Source of the DNA: Meishania litoralis
Lineage (GTDB): Bacteria; Bacteroidota; Bacteroidia; Flavobacteriales; Flavobacteriaceae
DNA length: 64,000 nt
Assembly: GCF_042611095.1 (NCBI RefSeq)
Contig: NZ_JBHFPV010000001.1
Span: forward strand, 806,001-870,000
Direction: 5' to 3'
The notes beneath the pieces are model-generated. The model was not told the origin of the DNA, did no database searches, and worked only from the letters and a program-made list of their open reading frames with translations. This document shows, piece by piece, positions 37,075 to 46,035 of the stretch (within the stretch, counting starts at the first letter, position 1; the number at the start of each line of letters is the position of its first letter). Both the position numbers and the translations under genes were made by a program.

Positions 37075-37911
37075 ATGTATTTACAAAATTTACAGCAGGA
37101 TGAAATCTTTGTTCCATCAGAAATGAAATCCTTAAAAACACTTACGCAGATGGAATCTCGACGTGGGCTTGAAAACGTCATTATTTCCAATGGAAAAATT
37201 GTCAATGTAGTATCAAACAGCTACGGACACATTCCAAATCAATTGTTCTTCAAGAAAGCTGAAGAAATGCTATCCGATGCACAACTGAACTATCACAAAC
37301 GTACCATCAATAAAAATGATAGGTCTTTCATTACAGACTTCATTATTGACGATAAAAGTCAATTCTCTGTGAAAAATAAAGAGGATTTGATACTGCCGAT
37401 GCTTCGGTTTAAAAACTCTTATGATGGTAGCGAAAAGACCTCTGGCCACTTTGGTTTTTACAGAAAAGTATGTTCCAATGGTTTGCACGTTTCTCAGGCA
37501 GAAATCGAGTTTTCAATTAAGCACAGTAAGAATAATACACACCTTATTATGCCAAGGTTGAACAACTTATTTGACAAGTTTTTGAATAATGAGTTCTATA
37601 CCATTACCAAGAAATTTGATAAGATGAAAGAATTTAAAATCATCGATACACAAGAGTTCGTAAAGGCCATTCTTGACAAAACTAAACTGTTTAGATACGA
37701 GTGTAGTGATAAGAATAGTGACCCTTCAAAAAAGTCTCGTGAGGTCATTGAGATTTTGAATTACGAAGTCTTGTTACTTAATGAAGAACCGAATCTATGG
37801 TTAGGCTACAATGCTTTTAACTCGGTACTGCATAATACATTGAAGAAAAGTTTTGGCCAACAAGAACGATGGGATAAGAAATTATTCGATGAAGTCTATG
37901 AAATGGCTTAG
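37075..37911 (+). CDS. DUF932 protein
   Basis: 278 residues. The ATG at 37075 is chosen because it is the exact counterpart of the parB start behind the shared leader; a TTG at 37051 would add eight residues that lie inside the repeat. The sequence has the DUF932 pattern: SRRGLENVIISNGKIVNVVSNSYGHIPNQLFFKKAEEML and GHFGFYRKVCSNGLHVSQAEIEFSIKHSKNN. Members occur on phages and ICEs, and no activity is established. Being co-regulated with parB suggests a maintenance role. Confidence 0.85.
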   Translation: MYLQNLQQDEIFVPSEMKSLKTLTQMESRRGLENVIISNGKIVNVVSNSYGHIPNQLFFKKAEEMLSDAQLNYHKRTINKNDRSFITDFIIDDKSQFSVKNKEDLILPMLRFKNSYDGSEKTSGHFGFYRKVCSNGLHVSQAEIEFSIKHSKNNTHLIMPRLNNLFDKFLNNEFYTITKKFDKMKEFKIIDTQEFVKAILDKTKLFRYECSDKNSDPSKKSREVIEILNYEVLLLNEEPNLWLGYNAFNSVLHNTLKKSFGQQERWDKKLFDEVYEMA

Positions 37912-38054
37912 AGATATTTAAAGGTTTATCCAGTACCTATCTAAACTGGATTTTTTCTTACATCTACATCTACATTCAATATTCGATTTAAGAAATAGTT
38001 CCTAACAAAAAATTGAGAACATTTAGTTCATTAGCGGTGCTTCTAGAACCAACA

Positions 38055-38077
38055 AGCCCGCAAATAAATTGCGGGCT
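38055..38077 (-). terminator. Hairpin downstream of the tRNA-like gene
   Basis: Perfect 9-bp stem (AGCCCGCAA and TTGCGGGCT) with a 5-nt ATAAA loop, 19 bp beyond the 3' end of the tRNA-like gene in its direction of transcription. The T tract is weak, but the position fits a terminator for the helicase-tRNA transcript. Confidence 0.6.
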
Positions 38078-38095
38078 AAAATACCTTCGTATCTG

Positions 38096-38182
38096 CGGAT
38101 AGAGAGAGATTCGAACTCTCGGTACAGTTTCCCGTACGCCTGAGCTTCAATCAGGAGCCTTAGACCACTCAGCCATCTATAT
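38096..38182 (-). tRNA. Class II (serine-type) tRNA-like gene with GAA anticodon
   Basis: 87 nt. The body folds well: D-arm GGCTGAGTGGTCTAAGGC, anticodon arm CCTGA-TTGAAGC-TCAGG giving anticodon GAA, a long variable arm (GTACGG-GAAA-CTGTAC, 6-bp stem), T-arm GAGAG-TTCGAAT-CTCTC, and discriminator G73. The long variable arm, D-arm and G73 are serine-type, yet GAA is the phenylalanine anticodon. G37 follows the anticodon where A is usual. Acceptor pairs 3-7 form, but 1-72 and 2-71 (A-C, T-C) do not. It starts 13 nt after the helicase gene stop, on the same strand. It may be a functional odd tRNA, a decoy, or a decaying copy. Confidence 0.7.
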
Positions 38183-38195
38183 TTTGACCCGTAAT

Positions 38196-40715
38196 TTATC
38201 CTTTCTTTGAATAAACTGGCTTGAGATAACTAGTTCTAAAGCCATTGGGCGTTAAGTTATGTATTCCTAATAAATCTGCAATTTCCTTAGTTGTAGCCGC
38301 CGTAAATCCTGAATTATTGATTCCATCAACAAATCTTCTTAAATTATCCTTCAATAAATTTAAAGATTCTTCATCAATGACACGGGTGTTTTCGCTGGTA
38401 TTTACATTCCAACCTTTAATGTTCGGCGGTTGTAATGTAACCAAATTATGATTAGCTGCTGGTCCATATAAATTCTTAAACCATTCACCAGAGCCTAAAA
38501 GTTGATTGATATTGTCCCTTGTTATAACATCGTGGATGGCTCTCGATTTTGCTTCGAGCACTAAGTAATGCTGGTCGGTCATCACCCATAGAACATCTGG
38601 TCCATTTCCAAATTCAGCTTCTGGTTCTTGTGTATAAAAACCAATTAAACTTCCAATTTCTGCCAATGCATTTTCAAACTTTGTATGCGGTATGTCTTGA
38701 CTAAAACTAAGATTTTCAAAGAGACTTTCAATATACATTTTAAAGTCTTGGGATGTTTCAAAGCGCTTAACAAAAGTAAGTGCCTGAATCGCTTGTTCTT
38801 CATTAGCAGTAATCTTAGTATAACTGTGCCCATTTTTAGACTGAAGCATATGAGAAGTCGTTTGGGCAGCTTTTAATTGTAAATCATTCGATTTCGGAGC
38901 ATTATCAAGGAATAAATAATTTGCAGACTTTTCAAAGTACCATCCGCGCTGCTTGGAAGTTAAATCAACAGAGTCAACAATATCCTTTAAAATAAGGTTA
39001 CTCGCACCTTCATAATCCCTTCTTCTGAATTGGTCTATAGCTTTCGACTCTACGTCTGCAATTTCCAAATTTTTCAAAATACGGTCATCTGTTTTATCGA
39101 CTTCGATTTTTGATAAAATATCTGAGTGGTATTCTCGCCAACTCATATCTTGTACTAAGCATAGGCTTGCTGTTTCTTTAATTGTTTCTAGAGCATTGTC
39201 TTTCGATTCTTCATCTAATAGGGAAAGCCCCAATTTAAGTTGTTCCCTAGTAACAGGCGTGAAGTATTGAAGATTAGATTTGTTACCTACAAATTGTAGT
39301 AGGTCTTTACCCATTAGAAATACCGTACAGTAATCACTTCCAGACCGTACAGCTCTACCTAATCCTTGCTCTATTATCTGTGCTTTGAGGGAGGCTTTGA
39401 CAGATTCTAAACGGAGTTCTGCATATAGCTGTTCGTAAGAGCTAAAAGATGGGTAACCGTCAAGAATGAGTACTCTACACATATCCCCATTTAAGTCAAC
39501 CCCATCATATCTGTTGACTAACACATAAAACAACCCTTTTTTTTCTTTTAATTTCCCAATGTCTGTATTAATACTATCATTTTTTAAAATTTCAGCCCCA
39601 ATATCTTCCCACTTAGCAGCTCTTTCTGAGGAAGGTGTCAATACCATTACATTAATTCCAGATTTAGAATAATCTCTTGCTAAGGTCATTATCTGCTCAT
39701 CGACTATTCTGGAATCAAAACGTTGTGGAGCAAGTATTAACCGCTGACCAACATCTTTACGGTCTTTTGGTATCAAAGCATTTTTGATGCTGTTTTTGTC
39801 AATTCCCAAGTCTTTAATCAAATCTATTTGGTCTTCAAATGTGGCAGATAAAATATATCTATGTTTGGCCTCATTGAAGGCTCTTACATTATGGAATGGA
39901 ACATAAGCTGGTGCTATTTCAATCCCTCTGGGACCGACATAACAATCATATGATTTAAGGTCGTCGGCAATTAATCCCCATTTGAAAAATAACTCGTCGT
40001 CATCACTAAACTCACCTATGAGTTCTATTAATTCATCATTACGTGAAAGCCAAGACCAATAAGGTACTTTCAATATTTTAGCATACGGGTCGCCCTGTAT
40101 CAATCTGTGATAAGTACCTGGTGCTTGATATTTCAAATCGCCTTTGAATAATTTCAATAATCTCTTTGCTAAATCGTGACCAAATGGAATTAGTAATGTA
40201 GTTGCATCTCTAGCTATATCCAAACAGACGTGTGCATCATCGAGAACAATAGAACCAACATCAATATTGTCCCTCTCAAAAATTGAACGGGAATTGAATA
40301 ATTTTTGGAATGTACATAGAAGTATTGCTTTTGAGTTTAGAAAGTCATCAGGAAATACACTTCTTTGTCCTGCGTATTCTACTTCACAAACAGGTATTCC
40401 ATATAAATTTGCTTGAATCTTTGCTTGTTCTAATAGTTGCTTATCAGGGCATAAATATAAACTAGGTCCAACACCTTCAACCATTTTCGAATACAACATT
40501 AAAAGGCTAACCAAAGTTTTTCCAGAACCCGTATTCATTTTGCAAAGTACATCACGTTGTTCACGTATTTTATGCCAAGAGTTTAATACCTCTTCCTGTA
40601 TTCCACGTAAATAAGCGTATCCTTCCTTATGGAACAAAGTTTGGAAAAGTTCAATTGGTTCAAAGTTGAGTTCCTTTGGGGTAGTATCTTCTAGTTTTTT
40701 CTTAAAAATATTCAT
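38196..40715 (-). CDS. SF2 helicase with C-terminal PD-(D/E)xK-like nuclease domain, putative defence gene
   Basis: 839 residues. Helicase motifs: Walker A MNTGSGKTLVSLL (~60-72), a DDAH box (IVLDDAHVCLD) in place of DEAD/DEAH, SAT (YILSATFED), and the motif V-VI region FYVLVNRYDGVDL and IEQGLGRAVRSGSDY. This layout is closest to XPD/DinG-like helicases but without an obvious FeS cysteine set. Near residues 690-730 a GPDVLWVMTDQHYLVLEAKSR segment gives D, E and K of a PD-(D/E)xK nuclease. DNA unwinding joined to cutting, on an ICE with no conjugation partner gene, points to defence. The tRNA-like gene follows 13 nt downstream. Exact family not recognised. Confidence 0.75.
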   Translation of the reverse strand: MNIFKKKLEDTTPKELNFEPIELFQTLFHKEGYAYLRGIQEEVLNSWHKIREQRDVLCKMNTGSGKTLVSLLMLYSKMVEGVGPSLYLCPDKQLLEQAKIQANLYGIPVCEVEYAGQRSVFPDDFLNSKAILLCTFQKLFNSRSIFERDNIDVGSIVLDDAHVCLDIARDATTLLIPFGHDLAKRLLKLFKGDLKYQAPGTYHRLIQGDPYAKILKVPYWSWLSRNDELIELIGEFSDDDELFFKWGLIADDLKSYDCYVGPRGIEIAPAYVPFHNVRAFNEAKHRYILSATFEDQIDLIKDLGIDKNSIKNALIPKDRKDVGQRLILAPQRFDSRIVDEQIMTLARDYSKSGINVMVLTPSSERAAKWEDIGAEILKNDSINTDIGKLKEKKGLFYVLVNRYDGVDLNGDMCRVLILDGYPSFSSYEQLYAELRLESVKASLKAQIIEQGLGRAVRSGSDYCTVFLMGKDLLQFVGNKSNLQYFTPVTREQLKLGLSLLDEESKDNALETIKETASLCLVQDMSWREYHSDILSKIEVDKTDDRILKNLEIADVESKAIDQFRRRDYEGASNLILKDIVDSVDLTSKQRGWYFEKSANYLFLDNAPKSNDLQLKAAQTTSHMLQSKNGHSYTKITANEEQAIQALTFVKRFETSQDFKMYIESLFENLSFSQDIPHTKFENALAEIGSLIGFYTQEPEAEFGNGPDVLWVMTDQHYLVLEAKSRAIHDVITRDNINQLLGSGEWFKNLYGPAANHNLVTLQPPNIKGWNVNTSENTRVIDEESLNLLKDNLRRFVDGINNSGFTAATTKEIADLLGIHNLTPNGFRTSYLKPVYSKKG

Positions 40716-41511
40716 TAATAATCAGATTCTATTAGCTTGATAATGTAATAAAATTTAACATATAACTATAAGGAATATTTATTTTGTTTTGAGAAAATTT
40801 TATCTAAACTGAACTGACCAATAAATAGATTCAGAAATTTCATAATCCACTCAGCACATTCCCCTTCATTTCGCGAAAAGCTACATTTCGGAAAAAGAGC
40901 TTCGGTACATAAGTCTTGGACACAATCCCCAATTTCAGCTTTCCATTCCGTTAACCCTTCCCGATGCTCTGGGAAGGAACACTACATTCCATAGCCAAAA
41001 TTGTGAATTAAGTCCGCTTGCCAAAGCGGAAAGCCATCACTTCGGTTTTCTTAACAGAATTTGCGGTAAGCCCTTCTTGAGTGCTTCCTAGAAAATTCTT
41101 AAAAACCGAACCGCTGTCTTACACATTTTAAGGGGTTTATAATGGATAAAGCCTTTATTGTTTTTCGGGTCGTCGAAAAACAGGCACGACATAACCAATT
41201 CTAATTTAACCACAGCTACTTATTTCGCTTAACTGTCGGTACGCTCAAACGCAACTGCGTTTAAAAGAATTGCTAATGCCCTTATGGAACTTGTCAAGAC
41301 TATACAGAGTTTTAGTGAAAAATAAGGTTTCTACTTCCTTGAAAATCCAAGGATTTTACTACGTCGCAAACACACCTGATTTTACCTTAAAAGTCTTGAC
41401 AAAACCCACTCTATCCATTGTGCGGTGCACGAAAGAAAAGAACAAACACCCCTTAAAATTTAATCTGTTTTAAATCAATAGGGGAAATATGAATCACTTA
41501 AATATTTTATT
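40716..41511. other. 796-bp non-coding stretch rich in hairpins
   Basis: No credible protein is seen; the only ORF of size (41270-41473, +) has no family features. Inverted repeats are frequent: CTTCCC/GGGAAG near 40963-40977, CCGCTT/AAGCGG near 41017-41032, TTTTTCG/CGAAAAA near 41160-41180, AAACGC/GCGTTT near 41248-41264, CCTTG/CAAGG near 41338-41353. The A/T-rich flanks and the ssb gene just downstream would suit a replication or transfer origin, or a structured RNA. This is inference. Confidence 0.45.
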
Positions 41512-41856
41512 ATGAGTACTATTAAAAATCACGTACAGTTAATTGGAAACGTTGGACAAGAACCAACAATTACGAACCTTGAAAGCGGAAAGAAAGTAGC
41601 CCGTTTTTCATTAGCCACAAATGAGTATTACAAAGACAGCAAAGGCGAAAAACAAACAGATACAAATTGGCATACAATTGTAGCCTGGGGCAAGACTGCT
41701 GAAATAGTAGAAAAGTATGTTCAAAAAGGCAAAGAAGTTGGAATATCGGGAAAACTAAAAACTCGAAGCTATACAACTGATGATAACGAACAACGCTATG
41801 TAACGGAAGTGGTAGCTGATGAAATCCTTTTACTTGGAAGTAAAGGCGATAAGTAA
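41512..41856 (+). CDS. ssb: Single-stranded DNA-binding protein
   Basis: 114 residues, a single OB fold without the long acidic C-terminal tail of chromosomal SSB. Key pattern: NHVQLIGNVGQEPTITNLESGKKVARFSLATNEYY, WHTIVAWGKTAEIVEKYVQKGKEVGISGKLKTRSY. It protects the transferred single strand during conjugation. A terminator follows, then a RadC-like gene. Confidence 0.95.
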   Translation: MSTIKNHVQLIGNVGQEPTITNLESGKKVARFSLATNEYYKDSKGEKQTDTNWHTIVAWGKTAEIVEKYVQKGKEVGISGKLKTRSYTTDDNEQRYVTEVVADEILLLGSKGDK

Positions 41857-41866
41857 ACCTAAAATG

Positions 41867-41904
41867 AAAGAGGGCGTAACAGTCGAAAGATGCGCCCTCT
41901 TTTT
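41867..41904 (+). terminator. Rho-independent terminator after ssb
   Basis: 10-bp stem (AAAGAGGGCG and CGCCCTCTTT) followed by a short T run, 11 bp after the ssb stop codon. Confidence 0.85.
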
Positions 41905-41933
41905 CATTATTCACATTTTAAATACTATAAACA

Positions 41934-42383
41934 ATGAAAGCACAAGTTAACGAAATAAAAATAAGCTACAAAGGTGGACTGAAATCTTCAATGTGGCAGA
42001 AAATTAGCAGTTCACAAGATGCAGCTGAACTACTTTATGAAGATTGGGATAAAGATACCATAGGCATACAAGAAACCTTTAAAGTTGTATTGTTGAACAA
42101 CAGCAATAAGGTAAAAGGGGTTTATCAACTTTCACAAGGTGGAATTACAAGTACGCTAATAGACCTTCGGATATTGTTTGCGGTTATTTTAAAATCTCTA
42201 TCAGTAGCTATAATTTTAACGCACAATCACCCAAGTGGAAAATTACAACCTAGTGATGCAGATAAGAATTTAACGAACAAGATTAAAAAGGCTTCCAAAC
42301 TATTCGACATTACCATTCTTGACCATTTGATATTTGCGCCTAATGGCGATTACTATAGTTTTTCTGATAACGGAATTTTGTAA
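41934..42383 (+). CDS. RadC-like JAB/MPN domain protein
   Basis: 149 residues, only the JAB domain, without the helix-hairpin-helix part of chromosomal RadC. The metal motif HNHPSGKLQPSDAD (HxHPx6SxxD) is intact, with an upstream glutamate in ETFKVVLLNN. Such short RadC proteins are common on Bacteroidota ICEs and genomic islands. Their function is not known; a role in DNA repair has not been confirmed. It lies between ssb and a small ICE ORF. Confidence 0.9.
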   Translation: MKAQVNEIKISYKGGLKSSMWQKISSSQDAAELLYEDWDKDTIGIQETFKVVLLNNSNKVKGVYQLSQGGITSTLIDLRILFAVILKSLSVAIILTHNHPSGKLQPSDADKNLTNKIKKASKLFDITILDHLIFAPNGDYYSFSDNGIL

Positions 42384-42394
42384 AATAAACAGCT

Positions 42395-42592
42395 ATGGTA
42401 TATCTCAATTTTACAGACTTGAGCGAAGAGGCTCAAAACCGACTTTTAGAAAATTCTAAAAAAGATGTGGAACGAAAATTTGGGGATGCTATCCGTAAAT
42501 ACGTAAAGGAAAATTATATCTGTTTTGAAACGGTAATTGAGGAAGAAGCACTTCGGAATTTGTATTCTTACACATACGTATTCAATGTATAA
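42395..42592 (+). CDS. Small conserved-type ICE protein, function unknown
   Basis: 65 residues, acidic and helical (MVYLNFTDLSEEAQNRLLENSKKDVERKFG). It starts 11 bp after the RadC-like stop and is closed by a terminator at 42614, so it is probably cotranscribed. I do not recognise a named family. Confidence 0.6.
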   Translation: MVYLNFTDLSEEAQNRLLENSKKDVERKFGDAIRKYVKENYICFETVIEEEALRNLYSYTYVFNV

Positions 42593-42613
42593 TTTTGTCA
42601 ATTTTTAAATCCG

Positions 42614-42642
42614 ACACCTCTCAATTTATTGGAGGTGTTTTT
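42614..42642 (+). terminator. Rho-independent terminator before the mobilisation region
   Basis: 7-bp stem ACACCTC / GAGGTGT with an 11-nt loop and a T run, 21 bp after the stop of the small ORF. Confidence 0.85.
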
Positions 42643-42779
42643 GTATGCAATTCATATCCAATTCAAGAAAAAAAATGTATCTTTACATTGCTGAAATTCA
42701 GCGCACAAATTAAAGTAAGGTTATCCAATTTTTGACTTTCGCCGATACGCTTACACATCGAAATTAAACATACTGGAAA

Positions 42780-43025
42780 ATCATTTTCCTTGAAAATGGC
42801 AATCGGCTTTTTAGCCGGATTGTATGGATTTTTGTCCCGCGAGCGGGACGAAAAGGAATAGCAAGAGGGTAACACGCTGCGCGATGTTTCGGATTCCTTT
42901 TCGTTTTTAATTACCTGAAAATCAGTTAATTAAATTTATTATAATTTCTTAACAATCAATGATTTGCGACAAACGGGCTGGGAACGCCCATTTTTAGGGA
43001 AGATTTTGCGACAAATCGGCGAAAT
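42780..43025 (+). other. Candidate oriT region with hairpins and direct repeats
   Basis: Ends at the mobA start codon. It holds a short hairpin ATTTTC/GAAAAT, a CGGCT/AGCCG stem at 42804-42817 extended by CAAT/ATTG, and a perfect GTCCCGC/GCGGGAC stem at 42834-42849. Near the gene there is a GGGC/GCCC stem at 42975-42989 flanked by direct repeats TTGCGACAAA at 42964-42973 and 43006-43015. Transfer origins normally sit beside relaxase genes and carry such repeats. A nick site cannot be named. Confidence 0.55.
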
Positions 43026-43406
43026 ATGGACTCATTTACTGGAATTAGATTTAAAAAGGAAACCGCAAAACGTTTCCAAACTTTCTCACGCACTTACTTC
43101 AAATCGCACACCGAAGCAATGTCCACAATGCTGGATTTTTTCTTCTACAATGAAATTTCGCCAAAGGAAAAATTAGGACCGACTGGACGTACAATTGAAG
43201 CTAAATTACTCAAAAGAATAAATGCGGTCATTGCCATAATGCGGGATGTCGAAAAGACCCAAACCAAACCTACAGTGGCTATGATTCAATCTCTTTTTGA
43301 AACAGAAGAACCAACCAAAAAACCGCTGATTGTAGAAAAGAAATATGCCGAAGAAAAGAAGGAAGTCCGTTTTCGAGAAAAGCAAAACACAAGTAATCAA
43401 CTCTAA
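43026..43406 (+). CDS. mobA: BfmA/BtgA-type mobilisation accessory protein
   Basis: 126 residues. The N-terminal half (TGIRFKKETAKRFQTFSRTYFKSHTEAMSTMLDFFFYNE) is a ribbon-helix-helix-like DNA-binding region, the part expected to bind oriT. The C-terminal half is charged. Family resemblance is to BfmA/BtgA mobilisation proteins of Bacteroidota elements. The relaxase gene follows 11 bp later and the likely oriT lies immediately upstream. Confidence 0.83.
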   Translation: MDSFTGIRFKKETAKRFQTFSRTYFKSHTEAMSTMLDFFFYNEISPKEKLGPTGRTIEAKLLKRINAVIAIMRDVEKTQTKPTVAMIQSLFETEEPTKKPLIVEKKYAEEKKEVRFREKQNTSNQL

Positions 43407-43417
43407 TTTTTTGAGCT

Positions 43418-44449
43418 ATGTATATCACAATCACACCGCAAAAATTAGGCAACAATTATTCACAAAGTTCGGCTGATTTTGTAGGCTATTTAGAGAAAGA
43501 AAATCAAGGCTTGGAACAACACGATATGGAACACTTTTTCAATCAATATGGCGATGAGATTTCCACTGAAGAAGTAGTCAGAGAAATTGATGGAAACACC
43601 GCAAAATTAAAAAAGAAAGAACCCAAGTTTTATTCGATTACGGTCAGTCCTTCAAAATATGAATTACGAAAACTTCAGAACAACAGCCAAGATTTAAAAA
43701 CCTACACTCGTGAATTGATGAAGGATTATGTGGCTTCATTCAATAGGGAAATTAATGGGCGACCCATAACCATCGATAACATAAAATACTATGCTAAAAT
43801 AGAACACCAACGCACATTTAAAGGAACGGATAAGAAGATAAAAGAAAATCAACCTTTTGCTACAAAAATACTTCAGCTCAAAACGGATGTTCGAAATATT
43901 CAAGAAGGACGAGCTGAAGGAAATATTAAAACGATGAAAAAGGAAATTGCTAGACTGGAACGGCAAGCCCCACATCAACAAAATGGAAAACGGATTGTCC
44001 AGGGAATGAGAAAGGATGGAAACCAAAGCCATATCCATATCATCGTGAGCAGGAAGGATGCTTCTAATTCGGTCAGTCTTTCCCCAGGAAGTAAGCACAA
44101 AGCTTCTGAGGTTGAAATGCACGGCAAAAACGTAAAGCGAGGGTTTGATAGAAACAAATTTTTTGAGAAAGCAGAAAAGACATTTGACAAGACTTTTGGC
44201 TATAAACGAAACTTTGCCGAGACCTATAAGGCACGAAAGGATTTTGTAAAAAACCCTAAGCTATATTTTGCTGCTTTGATGAAATTACCATCTAACGAAA
44301 GAGCATTGGCTTTCAAAATGATGACGAAAACGGGATTGCCAATCGTTCCTAGTATTCCCGTTAGTCAAGCGCAAATTGCATTGCGGGTTTTCAAACGTTT
44401 AAGACGTGGCGCTGAAGTGGCCATCAAATCTAGTTCCATCGGAATCTAA
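43418..44449 (+). CDS. mobB: Relaxase, MobB/DUF5712 type
   Basis: 343 residues. It starts with MYITITPQKLGNNYSQSSADFVGYLEKEN and has the metal-binding NQSHIHIIVSRKD motif (~residue 205), the conserved histidines of HUH-type relaxases; tyrosines around residues 40-130 could act as the nicking residue. It would cut at oriT and stay attached to the strand. It follows mobA and precedes the coupling ATPase gene by 5 bp, a normal conjugation operon. Confidence 0.85.
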   Translation: MYITITPQKLGNNYSQSSADFVGYLEKENQGLEQHDMEHFFNQYGDEISTEEVVREIDGNTAKLKKKEPKFYSITVSPSKYELRKLQNNSQDLKTYTRELMKDYVASFNREINGRPITIDNIKYYAKIEHQRTFKGTDKKIKENQPFATKILQLKTDVRNIQEGRAEGNIKTMKKEIARLERQAPHQQNGKRIVQGMRKDGNQSHIHIIVSRKDASNSVSLSPGSKHKASEVEMHGKNVKRGFDRNKFFEKAEKTFDKTFGYKRNFAETYKARKDFVKNPKLYFAALMKLPSNERALAFKMMTKTGLPIVPSIPVSQAQIALRVFKRLRRGAEVAIKSSSIGI

Positions 44450-44454
44450 TTGGT

Positions 44455-46035
44455 ATGGAGATAGATAATGTCATAACAATACTTTCAATTATTGGTTTGA
44501 CCAGTACTGTTTTCTATGCGATGTTTCGAGTAAGCAAGTATGCGTTTCTTTTGAATATCGCAATGCTTTCATTTCTCATATTCTCTATTTCTGAAGGGAA
44601 TGAATTAGTATTGATACTTCTTTATTTGGCGTGTCCTCTAATGCTAATCAATACAGGATTGTATGTTTTTCTGCATAAAACTGAGAACTCTCAAAATAGT
44701 AATACTAAATACCAAGTAAATTTTGGTACGAAGAAAGGAAACTTCAAATTAGATAATATTAAACGTGGCGCATCCGTCATCGGATCCGCCGGAAGCGGAA
44801 AAACCGAAAGTGTCGTTTATGGATTTCTAAGACATTTTCGGAAAGAGAGTTTTTGCGGAATTATTCACGACTATAAAGATTTTGAGCTGACCGAAATGGC
44901 TTATCCACTATTCAAGGATAGTGATATACCGTTTAAGGTCATTTCCTTCGATAAAATCATCCATAGGGTAAATCCTATTGCACCAAGCTATATAGAGAAC
45001 GAGGAAAGCGTAAATGAAGTTTCTAGGGTGCTTATTGAAAACCTTTTGGAACAACGGGAAAGCGGAACTACAGGAACAACAAAATTCTTTAACGATGCAG
45101 CTGAAGGTTTGATAGGTGGATTGATTTGGAAACTAAAAACCGACTATCCCAAATACTGTACATTACCTCATTTAATAGCGATTTATCAATTATTGGATAC
45201 TGATAGCCTTATCCAGTTTTTGGAAACCAATACCACATCGAGAGCAATGGCAGATGCTTTTATTAGTGGTAAGGATTCTGATAGGCAGACAGCTGGTGTA
45301 AAAAGCACATTGGCCAATGCCCTGAAAAGAATTAGTACACAACGCATTTTTATGGCACTATCCGCAGATGATGTTCCATTGAATATCAATAGCGAAGAAA
45401 ATCCTGCAATAATTTCCGTAGTAAACAATCCAAAATATGAAACGTCTTATTCGCCTGTAATTGCTACCATTATTCACACCATTACCAAACAAATGAGCGT
45501 GCGAAATTCTAAACCTTCATTTTTGTTGATGGAAGAAGCACCAACCATACGATTATTAAATATGCACCGAATCCCTGCAACTTTGCGTAGTTATGATATT
45601 GCTACCATTTATGTAATGCAGGACAAAATTCAGAATGATATGATGTATGGGGATAAGGCAAGCAAGGCGATTTTGAGTAATTTGTCCTATCAGTTTTTCG
45701 GTAAGGTCAATGACCCTGACACAGCCAAATATTACGAACGCTTTTTTGAAATCATCAAAGACCCAACTAAAAGTATAAGTCGTGGGCATAATCTTGATTT
45801 TGATACACGGATTACGACTGGAGAAAAGGAAATTCCGAAAATTAGAGCAGATGTTTTCTTTAGGTTAAAGCAAGGCGAGTTTATTACTTATGCAGATGGT
45901 AAAGATAAAAAGGTGCAGTTTAAATTGGCTGACATTCTACGAGAATTACCAATGGTATCAAAACCGTTTTCTCAGGCTGATTTAGAGGCTAATTTTGAGA
46001 GAGTTTATGTGGAAGCGAAGTCGATATTTGAGTAA
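44455..46035 (+). CDS. mobC: Type IV coupling protein (TraG/VirD4-like, MobC)
   Basis: 526 residues. Two to four N-terminal membrane segments (~5-75) precede an ATPase domain with Walker A GSAGSGKTESVVYG (~108-121), a Walker B-like SFLLMEEAPTIRLL (~350) and ATIYVMQDKIQNDMMYG. It brings the relaxase-DNA complex to the transfer channel. It is the last gene of the plus-strand mobilisation set before a 204-bp gap. Confidence 0.9.
   Translation: MEIDNVITILSIIGLTSTVFYAMFRVSKYAFLLNIAMLSFLIFSISEGNELVLILLYLACPLMLINTGLYVFLHKTENSQNSNTKYQVNFGTKKGNFKLDNIKRGASVIGSAGSGKTESVVYGFLRHFRKESFCGIIHDYKDFELTEMAYPLFKDSDIPFKVISFDKIIHRVNPIAPSYIENEESVNEVSRVLIENLLEQRESGTTGTTKFFNDAAEGLIGGLIWKLKTDYPKYCTLPHLIAIYQLLDTDSLIQFLETNTTSRAMADAFISGKDSDRQTAGVKSTLANALKRISTQRIFMALSADDVPLNINSEENPAIISVVNNPKYETSYSPVIATIIHTITKQMSVRNSKPSFLLMEEAPTIRLLNMHRIPATLRSYDIATIYVMQDKIQNDMMYGDKASKAILSNLSYQFFGKVNDPDTAKYYERFFEIIKDPTKSISRGHNLDFDTRITTGEKEIPKIRADVFFRLKQGEFITYADGKDKKVQFKLADILRELPMVSKPFSQADLEANFERVYVEAKSIFE

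Noticed and set aside
41270..41473. 67-residue plus-strand ORF before ssb
   Set aside because: It lies in the hairpin-rich region, has no ribosome-binding site or family features, and the frame simply runs through repeats.
42663..42875. 70-residue minus-strand ORF before mobA
   Set aside because: It reads straight through the strong GTCCCGC/GCGGGAC and CGGCT/AGCCG hairpins of the likely oriT, so it is more likely chance.
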